The notes under the pieces: model-generated | What the model was told of the DNA's origin: nothing | Database searches by the model: none | The model's input: only the letters and a program-made list of their open reading frames with translations | Assembly (NCBI RefSeq): GCF_907164915.1 | Contig: NC_061869.1 | Coordinates: forward strand, 15,291,125 to 15,355,124 | DNA length: 64,000 bases | Origin: Impatiens glandulifera | Lineage: Eukaryota > Streptophyta > Magnoliopsida > Ericales > Balsaminaceae | Direction of reading: 5' to 3' | Position numbers and translations under genes: made by a program | Part shown: positions 34,611 to 44,225 of the stretch, piece by piece | Position numbering within the stretch: the stretch's first letter is position 1 | How the letters are laid out: each line of letters begins with the position of its first letter

Positions 34611-36242
34611 ATTAGAAAATCATTGATTTAAATCATATAAGTGTGTGATTTTAAAAAAAGGGTACCAATCCGAATTTGGGGGCAAATATTTTATTGATAA
34701 TAACACAAAATATTATGTATATTAGGATAAATAAAAGATAATTTATTGTTAGAGAAATATGTTCTCTACAAAAGATAAAGTTGCGCAACTTTACAAAAAG
34801 AAATAAAATAACAAGAAAATGTCTTGTTTGTATTTGCTGAGTTGGTGCTCAAATCGATATTTTAAATTTGAGGATTTTTTAATCAAGAAACGTGTCATAT
34901 ATTGACATCACTTTCATAAATAATTGAAGAACCAGTGTCTTCAAAAAGATTTTATGAAATAAATGAAAAAGAAAGTTTATAAAGTTTTGATATGACTTAT
35001 AACAAATTTTACAATAATGATATGAAAATTTGATCATACTTTTATTAAAAAGTGTATGTGACAATTATATATATCATGAAGACAATGAAAATTATTTCAT
35101 TACGTGTCTTTTGTACGATATTTTTATCGTTGAAAATTACGATAAAAATGATTAAATCAATTAAGGATATGAATTGCACTACACGAAATATCATGTTTTA
35201 TCAAATGATATATTGATATTATTAAATGAATGACTTTATGTCTAAAAGTGAATATGTTTACAGTTAGAAGTGCAATCTACATATGGAAATCTTCTAAAAA
35301 ATTATGATGGATAGATTAAACGTTATAATCTATAATTTTGACTTATGTCGAAAAATAAAATATTTTTATACAAAATATATAAATGTTTACACGAAGGCAG
35401 AATAGTTCAAAGACATTTTGTCTACTAGTTAGCCAAGTAAACAATATTTTCATAAAAAATAAATGATAAGCATGTACGAATGACTATGGTTCTTATTAGA
35501 AGATATTCTAAGGTTAACTAAGAATGTACCAACATAAATTTCTAATTATTATGATAGTAATTAGAAATTGGACAAGCTTAGAGTCAGTGACAAGTCTAAA
35601 CATACACGTCTTAGACATAATGTTATTAGACTATACTCTCTAATGGAGTTATCAAATTTGACTATGTAAGTCAAAGATAACAATGTGGATCCACTAATCA
35701 GATTATTGAATAGAGAGATAGTTTGAAGTCTTTTGAGACATTAGCCTATTATAAGTTGGTATGACTGGAGATCCCAAGAACTAGGTTAAATAGGACAACC
35801 TAATTGTACTGACTTGGAAATTTATTGTTGAGGATTAATCCTATAACGAAACAATATATATTTTGACGAGAATAAGTATATCGCTTTTAATGATTCTTTG
35901 TGAGCAAAGAGATCACCTATGTGAGGGAGAAGTGGGGCCGCTTCGAAAGAATTGCACGGCTCAATTCTAGACCCTCTCATAGAACCAGGCGCGTGTTCCA
36001 TGGCCAAAATGGACACAACCATGAGAGCTTGACATGTATTAGGGAGAATTCTATGTGAAAGTGTGTAATCGTTTACACAAAAGGCAAAATAGTTCAAGGA
36101 CATCGAGTCTACTAATCAGCTAGTAAAGTTATATGCTTTCACAAAGGAAGGTTCAAAGGGTTACACCTACCTATCCTATGTAGAATTCAACTGTTGAACC
36201 TTTCACCGGGTTAATCTTTCAATTTTCATTAATGTGGGGGAT

Positions 36243-37030
36243 TGTTGGAATTAAGCTAATTCCATTAATAAATGGAAATAAGATTGTGAATAAATAAAAT
36301 CAAATAAAATTCACACAAATTCAAACGTGAATTAACGGTGAATTTAATCCAAATTATAATTAAATATTAATTATTTAATTAATATTTAATGCCTAATTAG
36401 AAAATTAAAGTATAATGTTACGATAAACATTTAACTTTAATTGCCTATCAATTGTCTAACGTTTAGACTCTTCAATTTGCTAGCATTGAATGTCTAACAT
36501 TGTATTCCAACAAATTAACGTATAGGCAACGATGTTAATTAGTTATGGACTAATTAACAAATGAATGAGAAATATTTATTATTAATAAACGTTTGGATAG
36601 TTTTATTTGAAGGTTTAATTCTCAGCAATATATACTCATTCATTATTCATTTCACATTATTCAATCATCTTATATTTTCTCACTCTAGAATTCCAAAAGC
36701 CCTATTCTTGTTTTTGTGAGTGTTCTTCGAGTTCTTTACTCGATATTTCCGTTGAAACCCGGTGATAGTTCAGGTACGCTGATCAAGTTCGACGAGTAGT
36801 GATTTCAGTGCAGAATCACTACTGGATTCGTAATACCCTAGGAGACAGCCATCTACGATAAGCTTCAGCACAAACGGGAGACGATGAAACTGTTTTAAGG
36901 GAAATGTGTCTAACACATGCCTCGAATCAACATTTTATCTGGTGATTTCGTTCTTTGTAATATTATATTTATTTAATTTATTTGTAAGATCATTTTATAT
37001 ATATTTTCTGTTATTTCAAGACATTATTTC
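36243..37030 (+). repeat. Probable 3' LTR of the decayed Copia relic
   Basis: Starts TGTTGGAATTAAGC directly after a polypurine tract. The right end is uncertain: sequence continues to TATTTCTAACC before the 106-bp repeat. Contains a promoter-like TCAGCAATATATACTC near 36620. Confidence 0.45.
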
Positions 37031-37035
37031 TAACC

Positions 37036-37141
37036 GGTGGACCAATGACTGAGTTCCAAAAACCCAAAATCAACAAGGTTCTTCATGCTTATCTAGACGA
37101 CGTCGCGATGAAGAAGGTGATCGGAAGTCAAAGCAACATTG
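37036..37141. repeat. 106-bp direct repeat, right copy
   Basis: Same sequence as 32671-32776. Downstream of it the unit-1 collinearity resumes. Confidence 0.9.
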
Positions 37142-38138
37142 TTTTGAAGGCGTCCTAGCGTTCCGTCTAGACGTTGTTGGCGTTTGGGCGGTCCCTTAGC
37201 GTTCTAGCTAACGATCGTCTCCTGATATGTTACGACCCGGGCGCGCGTCTCCTCGGCTAAAACGGGCTACACAAAGTCTTTCTGGCCGCTAGATAAAAAT
37301 CGAGCACTGATCCAATAATTTTGGCGTGTGCTGCAACTAATTCTTTTAGTTTCGGCCACAAGATCATATATATATATATATAATTAAATTCTTAAGGGCT
37401 TATATGAAATTAATTTTTCTTTCATCCTTTTGTTTAATTTTGATTTTTTCAAATATATAAAATATTAAAATAAATTTGAAAAATATTTTACTAATTTTTT
37501 TTTATATATTTTTAGGATTTAAATAAATAATTGTTTAGATGGAATAGATACAACAATTCATCAAAATTATTTATTTTTGTCCTTTAATTTTTCTAAAATT
37601 ATTTTGAGACATTATGGGTAAAAAATTTATCCCAAATAATTTTATTTATTATTTTGTTCTTAACTCTTAATTAATTTGATTAATTAGCACAATAATTAAT
37701 CATAAATAATTGTTTTAAATAGGTTTTTGGCCATGGGTTTAATTATTTTAATTTTATTTATTTAAAAATAATTCAAAATAATTATTTTAATATTATAAAT
37801 TGGAGTGTAAATTTTTAGTGCATACAATATGGTTTGAGTGGAACTGAAGAACCTTCGACAATTATAGATGACCGTTGAAGTCCATTCAAAACGATAGTAT
37901 CATGACGCGGGTTGAGGTGAGATCTGGTACGAACGTAGACTCAACGGAGGATCACATCACTCTTTTGAAAGATTTTCGTGCTAAATAATTTATTACATTT
38001 TTCATGTAATAAATTTTATGTTCATTTAATGACACTTTAATTTTATTGAATCATTTTTATTAAAATAATAATAAAAAATAAAATAATAAATAGAAATCCT
38101 GAGTTTTGAGTAAATCAAACATTTTCATATATATATAT
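37142..38138. other. Unit-2 stretch up to the Copia insertion site
   Basis: Collinear with 17067-17271 and 18705-19490. It has a 27-bp segment (CGGCTAAAACGGGCTACACA...) that unit 1 lacks, and it lacks the solo LTR. No coding region. Confidence 0.6.
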
Positions 38139-39428
38139 TGTTAGGATCTAGGTCGCCGCTGGTGGACCGGGGGTTGGACCGGTTAGCGGTTCTCACTCGT
38201 AGGGTGGTGGTTAATCCGGTCAGAGATTAACACCGGGGTTTCAATACTACACAACCTGTCACAAACCCTTGAACTAGGTTCAAGCGCGGAAGATGTTTGC
38301 TTTCAAGTTGAAGCGGTACACGTGTATGATAGGCGGAGTCGGTTTCGGATGATGGAGATTTGGAGATGGTGGGTCGGTTTTGGCAATCTGGATGTTCGGT
38401 GTGATGAGTAGAGATTCGGTTTGGAGCGGTATGGATAAATTAGTCGGTTATGTAATGAAGCCAACAGAAAGTAAATAACACAACAGATTTTATGGATGTT
38501 CGGAGATAAAACTCCTACGTCACCCCTTCCTCTCGAAACCGCGAGAAGGATATTCACTAAGGAATACAAGTACGATTCGATCGAGACTTATTTCCTGCTC
38601 GATAACACGCTTACAATTCACACCGAAATTGTAGCACACACTTAGAGTTTAGCACTTAGGCTTTCTTAGAATACCACACTGTTATCACTTATAGTAAATG
38701 CTTTCAACGCTTCACTTGTCTCACTAAATGTCTCGCTTAATAACTCTTGGTGACTTCATTTACTCTTCTGCAACTGCCTCCTTTTATAGGTGAAATATGC
38801 CAACGGTCATATTTCGAAGCCTTGAATCTGATTGGCTGATCAGAGATGCAGTGATTCAGTGTCTCAGACCTGCCGGTCGTCTCAGACCTGGTATCCTGTT
38901 TCAGACCTGCCGGTCTGTAAGGCAAACCTGCTGGGTTTGTCTTTTACTTGATATAGACACTGTCTGCTTGGACAGTTGTCTGTACTTTGAAGATTTCCTT
39001 TCTGGTTTATCCCGAAGTAGAAGGATCCGGTAGTACTGTCTTCTGCAGCCTACAGGCTTTCCTCAGACTTGCATGGATATGGAAGTATTCAGTCTGTTCC
39101 TTTGGTATCATTCTCAACAGATACCCAAAGTGTCTTCTTGTACAGGTCGGCCACTTGACTTGGCCGAATGTCTTTTGGTAGTGAAGAGACCGGACTTCTT
39201 CCGGTTATTCTTGTCTTGTAGATAGTCGGCTATTTGATGGATCTGGCTTTTAGGCTTTGGCCGATCCTCTGTGCGGTCACGTACCGAATACTCTTGATCG
39301 GTTTGGTAGCTTGACCGGTTCGGTTTCTTCAGTTGGTTTTCTTTTGTTCATCCGGTCCGGTTTCTTGTTCCTGCATGGGAAGTTTGTTTAAGTTAGGTTT
39401 ATTCGAACCGGTATGAATTTATCTAACA
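38139..39428 (-). repeat. 3' LTR of the Copia element
   Basis: 1290 bp, same length as the 5' LTR at 50611-51900. The three differences I found are at about 38220 (C/T), 38294 (T/G) and 39411 (G/A). A TATA box CTATAAAAG (minus strand) lies at 38781-38789. Small open frames within the LTR appear identically in both copies and are not genes. Confidence 0.95.
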
Positions 39429-39442
39429 ATTTCTCCCTTTTT
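39429..39442 (-). promoter_or_regulatory. Polypurine tract for plus-strand DNA priming
   Basis: AAAAAGGGAGAAAT on the minus strand, abutting the 3' LTR start TGTTAG. It lies exactly where the plus-strand primer of an LTR retrotransposon belongs. Confidence 0.9.
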
Positions 39443-39590
39443 GATTATTTTATTTAAAATTATCAAAATTATGTAAGTTTGCAACCGTAGGCCGGTTGTT
39501 TTGTTTGGCCGGTTTTTGAAAAAGACTTAGAGAATTTTTCGAAAAATTTTGAGGGAGGAGTTTTTGAAGGATTTTGGAAGAATCTCTATC

Positions 39591-39645
39591 ATTTATCTAA
39601 CAATTTCTCCCTTTTTGATTATTTTACTTAAAATTATCAAAACCA
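39591..39645 (-). repeat. Second copy of the LTR-edge/polypurine tract
   Basis: ATTTATCTAACA plus the adjoining polypurine tract and ~30 further bp recur here 174 bp inside the true junction (39417-39470), with one or two differences. It looks like a small duplication of the internal/3' LTR border. Confidence 0.85.
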
Positions 39646-39757
39646 AGTAGAAATGCAAAATAAGGCCGATATTCAAAAATAACTTTTATATATATTTATA
39701 GATAACCGAAAGACAAAGCATAAATACTGAGACAAGTAAGAAAAGGAAAGATAGTCC

Positions 39758-40831
39758 CTATTCCGAGTCCGTGAATTCATAGGCACTCTTCTTTTTCTTC
39801 GGTTGCGGTGGCGGTTGCGGTTGCGGTTGCGAGGAGTGTCGTGGTCGTTTAGATCGGGACCGCAGCTGTTCTTCGAATTCATCCTCGACTTGATCGTCTT
39901 GCTGCGAAGTACCCGTCTCGACCGGGTCAGAAATTGTATTGAGCATCTCCACAATCCGAACTTTCTTAGGAGCCGGCTTCTTTCTCTTCTTCGGTTCTGA
40001 AGCAGAGGCGGCCGCCTTCTTCTTTTTCTCGTGTTCCTTTGCAAATCCCGCCAGCCTTCGTTGCTCCGTTTCTAATCTTTCGGCATCCGCTGCGGCCTGT
40101 CTGGCCAATTTCTCAGCATATCCTGGATATAAGATCTCGGCCCTTCTTATTCTTTCGGCCTCTACTTCTTCCTCGGTCAGCTGAGTCGCTCGCGGCGCCT
40201 CTTTGTCTTTGCTAACTTCGGCGTCCAGCCTTTCCTGGACTCTCTTAACAACCAGAGCATCGGCCTCTATAGCCGCGGCATCCGCGACTTCCTTAGCTTT
40301 CAGGATTTCGGCTATCTGTTCTGTAAGTGCCTTTACCTCGGACACGAGAGTCTTATTTGATTTTTCCAGCACCGAGACTCGGTCAATTGTCGTGTCGACC
40401 CGGTCGAAATCCTTCTTTAATTCCGAAGTGATACCCTCCAGAGCTACAATATGCTGAGCACAGTTTGCTCGCTCACCGGCTTCTTCCCACAGTCCGGTGC
40501 TGAGTTCCGCTAGGCGTGCTTGATGTTGATCCACAACCTGTTTTGTCACATCGGCGAACTGCATAGCCGTATCGAAAATGTTCTCGCATCTATCCTTGAG
40601 CGGTTGAAGCTTAGAAACGTTGTGGTCAAGTATGCGGTCATCAATCTGCTCTGATATTGATGCCTCAAATTTCTGAAGCCGATCTTCAATTTGCCCCGAT
40701 GTGGACACTTCAAATTTCTTAAGTTGCTCACCAATCCGCCCAGAGACGGATGCTTCAAACTCTTGGAGCCGGTCTTCAATCCATTCCTTAGGAGGAACTG
40801 AAACGGAGGCTTCCGGTGGTGGAGAGGGGAT
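39758..40831 (-). CDS. Extra ORF 3, C-terminal coiled-coil part beyond the TGA
   Basis: The frame is the same as the ORF ending at 40832 and stays open for 357 codons right after that TGA. The first codons read IPSPPPEASVSVPPKEWIED; no ATG starts it. Short repeats follow (EDRLQEFEASVS, then EQLKKFEVSTS, then EDRLQKFEASIS), then a long Ala/Glu/Lys-rich coiled coil. Next come lysine-rich clusters (KKRKKPAPKKVR), an acidic stretch, RSRSKRPRH and a QP-repeat before KKKKSAYEF. The basic clusters look like nuclear-localisation signals. No membrane segment. Most simply it is the C-terminal third of the extra ORF 3 protein, severed by a CGA-to-TGA change; readthrough is possible but the stop context (CAG TGA ATC) is not a classic one. 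Confidence 0.7.
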   Translation of the reverse strand: MPSPPPEASVSVPPKEWIEDRLQEFEASVSGRIGEQLKKFEVSTSGQIEDRLQKFEASISEQIDDRILDHNVSKLQPLKDRCENIFDTAMQFADVTKQVVDQHQARLAELSTGLWEEAGERANCAQHIVALEGITSELKKDFDRVDTTIDRVSVLEKSNKTLVSEVKALTEQIAEILKAKEVADAAAIEADALVVKRVQERLDAEVSKDKEAPRATQLTEEEVEAERIRRAEILYPGYAEKLARQAAADAERLETEQRRLAGFAKEHEKKKKAAASASEPKKRKKPAPKKVRIVEMLNTISDPVETGTSQQDDQVEDEFEEQLRSRSKRPRHSSQPQPQPPPQPKKKKSAYEFTDSE

Positions 40832-42544
40832 TCACTGTTCGGTGGGATCGGGATCGGCTCTTGCACTGGAATCTATCAGTGCAGCATTCTCATTAGGAGG
40901 TTCCAATGTGACCGCATCCTCCAAGTTCGTTACCGCAACCTCTGAGATTGGTACCTCGACATTTTCTAAACTCTGTACCTCAACAGTCTTTGAAGTCGGT
41001 ATCTCAGCATTTTCCTGCATCGGTGTCTCAATGTCCCTCGGTGTCTCAGTGTCCTCTCTTGAAGTTGTTGTCCAGTCAATTGGAAATTCTTCGATGACTG
41101 GAGCGGTATATACCGGTACTTGTTTCTGATTGCATATGGCTTCCAGCCGCTCTATTTCCTGCCGAATTTCCAGTTTGCCCTTTTCAAGCTTTTCCAATAC
41201 TCGCGGTGCTACTGTAGACACCGATCCCCCTTCGGCATATTCTTCCTTAATCTTTCTGATACGCCTTCTTAGCTGTCGAAGATGACTTCTCGGTATTAGT
41301 AGGCAAGTTCGGCATTGTACCTCATGAATGGTATTGGATTTTGTGAGGCTTAAGATCATCTTCTCGACTTCCTCCAATCTGGCGATGCAATTTTCTTGCG
41401 AGAGGTCTGATAGGATGTCTTTATACTTTGTATTATACCGGTACTCATGCCACTCCAGATATAAGTCTATGACGTCCTCGTCCCGCTTGTTGATGCCGAA
41501 AAAGATATTCTGTGCTAATCTTTCGGCCTCGGCCTCATCGGCTTCTTCCCTGCTGAGGCCTTCATCATTGGCACCTGTGTCAACCCCGTCCTCACCCTCG
41601 GTGGTCTCAGGATTGATGCTATGTTCGGCATCGTTCGGACTTCGAGCCGAAAGATCATCGTCATGGTCCGTTCTATTTTCGGTTCCCTCTGTGTCGGCTT
41701 CCTCATCGTCCCACTCCTCATCCTCTGTTTGTTGAGGTGGGTCTTCGAAAATTACCTTTTCTTTTCTCTTTCCTCCGGTGTTTTCTTTTGCCGGGGCATT
41801 TTTCTTCGCGGCTTTCTTCTTTCGGCCACCTGAGGAACTGGAGGCCGACTGCTTTCTTGGAAGAAATTGCCTCGAACGAATGATACAACGTTTTATTATC
41901 CCAACACCGGGACCGACGTTGATGTTTAGGTGTAAGAAGATCTTACCGAGTTGTACGGCATACCCCCATGACCTGGCTGAATCTGATCTTACCATGTCCA
42001 TGAGGTTGCTGAATACCGATCTTGCCCAGTTCACCTCTGTTCCTTCCATCAGACGAAAAATCATTTTGATTTTGTCTCTTGTCAGATTGCTGAAATTCCC
42101 TCCCCTTGCCAGTATCGCCCTGGCAAATACGTCACATGCCGGGATAAGCTCCGGTTTCAGCATCTGTTTCTTTCCGGATGTGGTAACCGGCTTGTTGGTC
42201 GCCGATAAGACGCGGCGAGCTGTTTTATAAGTTTCCTCGTCTATCTCTGCCATTGCGTCCATGCCGGTAGTTGGAAGACGCAAACTCTCGGCCACCACTG
42301 CTTCGGTGATCTCAACTTGAGAACCGCAAACTGTTGCGAGGATCCTATCGTATGAGATGGTTGCGGTTTTGAAGAACTCTTCGACCGCGTTCTTGTAAAT
42401 TACGTGAGGGCCATCTAGAAAATATCCCAGACCGGTTTTAATCAGTCGGTCAATTACTTCTTTTGCCTCGGTTGTTCCATTCTGCCGAATCTCTTCAAAG
42501 TCCACTTGAGAGTATAGTTTGAATAATACCGAATCACGACCCAT
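40832..42544 (-). CDS. Extra ORF 3: domain paralogue fused to acidic/coiled-coil region (570 aa)
   Basis: ATG at 42544. Residues 1-230 are a third, diverged copy of the domain in extra ORFs 1 and 2: GLGYFLDGP, VEEFFKTATI, LRLPTTGMD, AILARGG and EVNWARSVFSNLMDMV align with FLD, V-EFF-NA, F-LP-G, R-IL and P-NW--VL. A Lys-rich then strongly acidic linker follows (about 236-330; GGKRKEKVIFEDPPQQTEDE), then coiled coil with basic heptads. The ORF ends in TGA, directly followed in frame by the region at 39758-40831; together they would span 928 codons. No transmembrane or signal segment, so it is unlike a retroviral envelope. A TATA box and pyrimidine-rich leader precede it. Function unknown; the domain resembles 'putative plant transposon protein' families from memory. 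Confidence 0.75.
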   Translation of the reverse strand: MGRDSVLFKLYSQVDFEEIRQNGTTEAKEVIDRLIKTGLGYFLDGPHVIYKNAVEEFFKTATISYDRILATVCGSQVEITEAVVAESLRLPTTGMDAMAEIDEETYKTARRVLSATNKPVTTSGKKQMLKPELIPACDVFARAILARGGNFSNLTRDKIKMIFRLMEGTEVNWARSVFSNLMDMVRSDSARSWGYAVQLGKIFLHLNINVGPGVGIIKRCIIRSRQFLPRKQSASSSSGGRKKKAAKKNAPAKENTGGKRKEKVIFEDPPQQTEDEEWDDEEADTEGTENRTDHDDDLSARSPNDAEHSINPETTEGEDGVDTGANDEGLSREEADEAEAERLAQNIFFGINKRDEDVIDLYLEWHEYRYNTKYKDILSDLSQENCIARLEEVEKMILSLTKSNTIHEVQCRTCLLIPRSHLRQLRRRIRKIKEEYAEGGSVSTVAPRVLEKLEKGKLEIRQEIERLEAICNQKQVPVYTAPVIEEFPIDWTTTSREDTETPRDIETPMQENAEIPTSKTVEVQSLENVEVPISEVAVTNLEDAVTLEPPNENAALIDSSARADPDPTEQ

Positions 42545-42646
42545 GTTTGAAGAATTTGAGAATGAGAGAATTCGGCTTCAAAGAATTTAGTAGCTTAGAG
42601 AGAGAAAGTGAATTTGTGTGAAAATGAAAAATATGACGAAGGCCCC

Positions 42647-42655
42647 CTTTTATAG
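42647..42655 (-). promoter_or_regulatory. TATA box upstream of extra ORF 3
   Basis: CTATAAAAG followed by GGGGGCC on the minus strand, about 103 bp before the ATG. A CT-rich leader (plus-strand GAGAGAGAAAG around 42597-42607) lies between, as in plant Y-patch promoters. The LTR promoter has the same CTATAAAAGG core. Confidence 0.6.
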
Positions 42656-42700
42656 GCACGGTTTGGAAGCCAAACCGTCCCATCATGAATGGGCGGGAGT

Positions 42701-42791
42701 TTTCCCTCCAAAACGAAAGGACGCCAAACAGTGGGCGGTTACGTACGAATCGGTGGGCGGCATTTTTTGAGCGGGAGATTTCCCTCCAAAA
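42701..42791 (-). promoter_or_regulatory. Two copies of a TTTTGGAGGGAAA motif
   Basis: TTTTGGAGGGAAA on the minus strand at 42701-42713 and 42779-42791, each followed by an E2F-like CTCCCGC. The same 13-mer occurs in the opposite orientation at 43832-43844 upstream of extra ORF 2. A shared cis-element of the paralogous promoters is the simplest explanation. Confidence 0.5.
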
Positions 42792-43030
42792 TTTTGTCTA
42801 TGTCATGGATGACACAATCTTTTCTTTGATACCGAATGAATAATCGGTTTCAGACATTTCGATTAACAGTTCAGATTTTATGAAACCGGATAAGAGCGAG
42901 TTAATATTTGGTTACTTAGATAAATTCGCAAAGGTTAGAGGGACACGGTTATTGAAACTAAAGCAATATTTTAGACCGAAACGAATGAGTACATAGAGAA
43001 AACTGATAAGATGATACGAAAGATAGACAT

Positions 43031-43738
43031 TTAGGCAGTAAACACCATCTTGGAATACTTTTCCACCACCGCATCTGCATCAAGAATGTTTGAGGAGGAT
43101 GCCGGTGTGCCCGGTCCAAAATCTGGCCGGTACTTGAGAATCAACCTGCTGATGTGGGGTGCAAAGCCGAGACCCTTCTTGGTCCGCACCATTTTCCTCA
43201 AGATTTGATAGAGAACCGTTGCCCAATTTATGGGCGTGTGGTTGTAGATGTGAGTCATCATATTATAGGTATTCTTTGAATACCGCTGATTTACAGATTG
43301 GCACAGAATGGACCGAGTGACAATCTCAAGAAGTAGCTGAGTGCTACGACCGAGACGGGTCTTTAACCCATGGGGTTCCACCGTATCGAAGGTTGCAGAG
43401 CAGCGGAACCCATAATAGTATTCATCGGTTCCCTCCATGGCAGGAAAATCAGAGAACCCTTCTTTGGGCAGATTGAAGAGGGAGGCAAATTCGGCTTCAT
43501 CAAGCCGGAAGGTATGATTCCTTACAGTGGTTACAATGCGATCTCCCCAGTTGATGGCATTTCTGAAAAATTCCTTGACATCCTCAGTCAGTATGGGACC
43601 GGATTCGTCAAGGAAGGCTTGAAGACCGGTAACAATGAGACTTTCAAACATGTGTTTCTTTGGATGATCATAGTCCCATTCGGCCAAGCATGAGCCGAAG
43701 TCAACACTTAGAAAATTTCCCAAAGTTCGGCTTGGCAT
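43031..43738 (-). CDS. Extra ORF 2: intact single-domain paralogue (235 aa)
   Basis: Starts MPSRTLGNFLSVDFGSC from an ATG and ends in TAA without interruption. It shows the family pattern in order: VDFGSC near residue 13, GLQAFLDESG (~38), VKEFFRNAINWGDR (~55), FASLFNLPKEGFSDFP (~82), RSILCQSVN (~138), NMMTHIYNHTPINWATVLYQ (~155), ISRLILKYRPDFGPG (~197). It is the most compact and best preserved of the three and probably defines the domain. No membrane or signal segment; charge is near balanced. Spaced about 0.5 kb from ORFs 1 and 3, each with its own promoter-like upstream. Homologues with known function: none recognised. Confidence 0.75.
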   Translation of the reverse strand: MPSRTLGNFLSVDFGSCLAEWDYDHPKKHMFESLIVTGLQAFLDESGPILTEDVKEFFRNAINWGDRIVTTVRNHTFRLDEAEFASLFNLPKEGFSDFPAMEGTDEYYYGFRCSATFDTVEPHGLKTRLGRSTQLLLEIVTRSILCQSVNQRYSKNTYNMMTHIYNHTPINWATVLYQILRKMVRTKKGLGFAPHISRLILKYRPDFGPGTPASSSNILDADAVVEKYSKMVFTA

Positions 43739-43815
43739 GATTATGATGTAGAGAGAGAGAGATTCAAGAGAAATACAAGTGATTTTGGATGTGGTAGAGT
43801 GAGAGGAAGATGACT

Positions 43816-43826
43816 CCTTAAATAGG
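43816..43826 (-). promoter_or_regulatory. TATA box upstream of extra ORF 2
   Basis: CCTATTTAAGG on the minus strand, about 78 bp before the ATG at 43738, with a TCTCTCTCTCT pyrimidine patch between (plus-strand GAGAGAGAGAG at 43750-43762). A TTTTGGAGGGAAA motif (inverted) lies just upstream at 43832-43844. Confidence 0.6.
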
Positions 43827-44225
43827 ATCGGTTTTGGAGGGAAAATCTGTGCATTGATTGTCAGTTTTGTCTTATTAAGGAAGAGAATCTTCCCCTTTTA
43901 ATGATGCATGGGGAAGGAGCAGATTGCAAGGCTCGAGGTAAATATTAGTTGGGAAGCAACCAGATTAGTTGGAAAGTAAATATGTAGGTGGTTGGGAGTT
44001 ATCTCATTAAATAAGATTATCTCATTAAATGCATTTATCACATAAACAACATTGATTAGATAGAGACCGAAAGTGGTAGAGATAAAGCCGAAATATGTCA
44101 TACAGAAATAAGAAACACGAATAGAACCGAAGTGGACATGGATGAAGCCGATATGGTCAGATTTGAGTCGAATAATAATACATCCGGTGCATGAAGCAAA
44201 ATGACCGGATGCAAGAAGGAGTGAC

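Larger units (their letters stand above)
32777..37035. mobile_element. 4.26-kb insert with decayed Copia sequence, bracketed by 106-bp repeats
   Basis: Absent from unit 1. The first ~900 bp is AT-rich without recognisable coding. About 33690-33910 is repeated at about 34381-34610. 35600-35730 reads, with stops, like a Copia RNase H C-terminus (HTRLRHNVIRL, then VKDNNVDPLIRLLNREIV). A polypurine tract TGTGGGGGAT (about 36233-36242) is followed by TGTTGGAATTAAGC, a typical LTR start, so 36243 to about 37030 is probably a 3' LTR. I find no 5' LTR and no intact ORF. Long flanking repeats suggest break repair or recombination rather than integrase. Confidence 0.55.

Noticed and set aside
38303..39181. 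Short ORFs in the LTR (repeated at 50775-51653)
   Set aside because: Identical in both LTRs only because the LTRs are nearly identical; they overlap in opposite strands and show no known domain.
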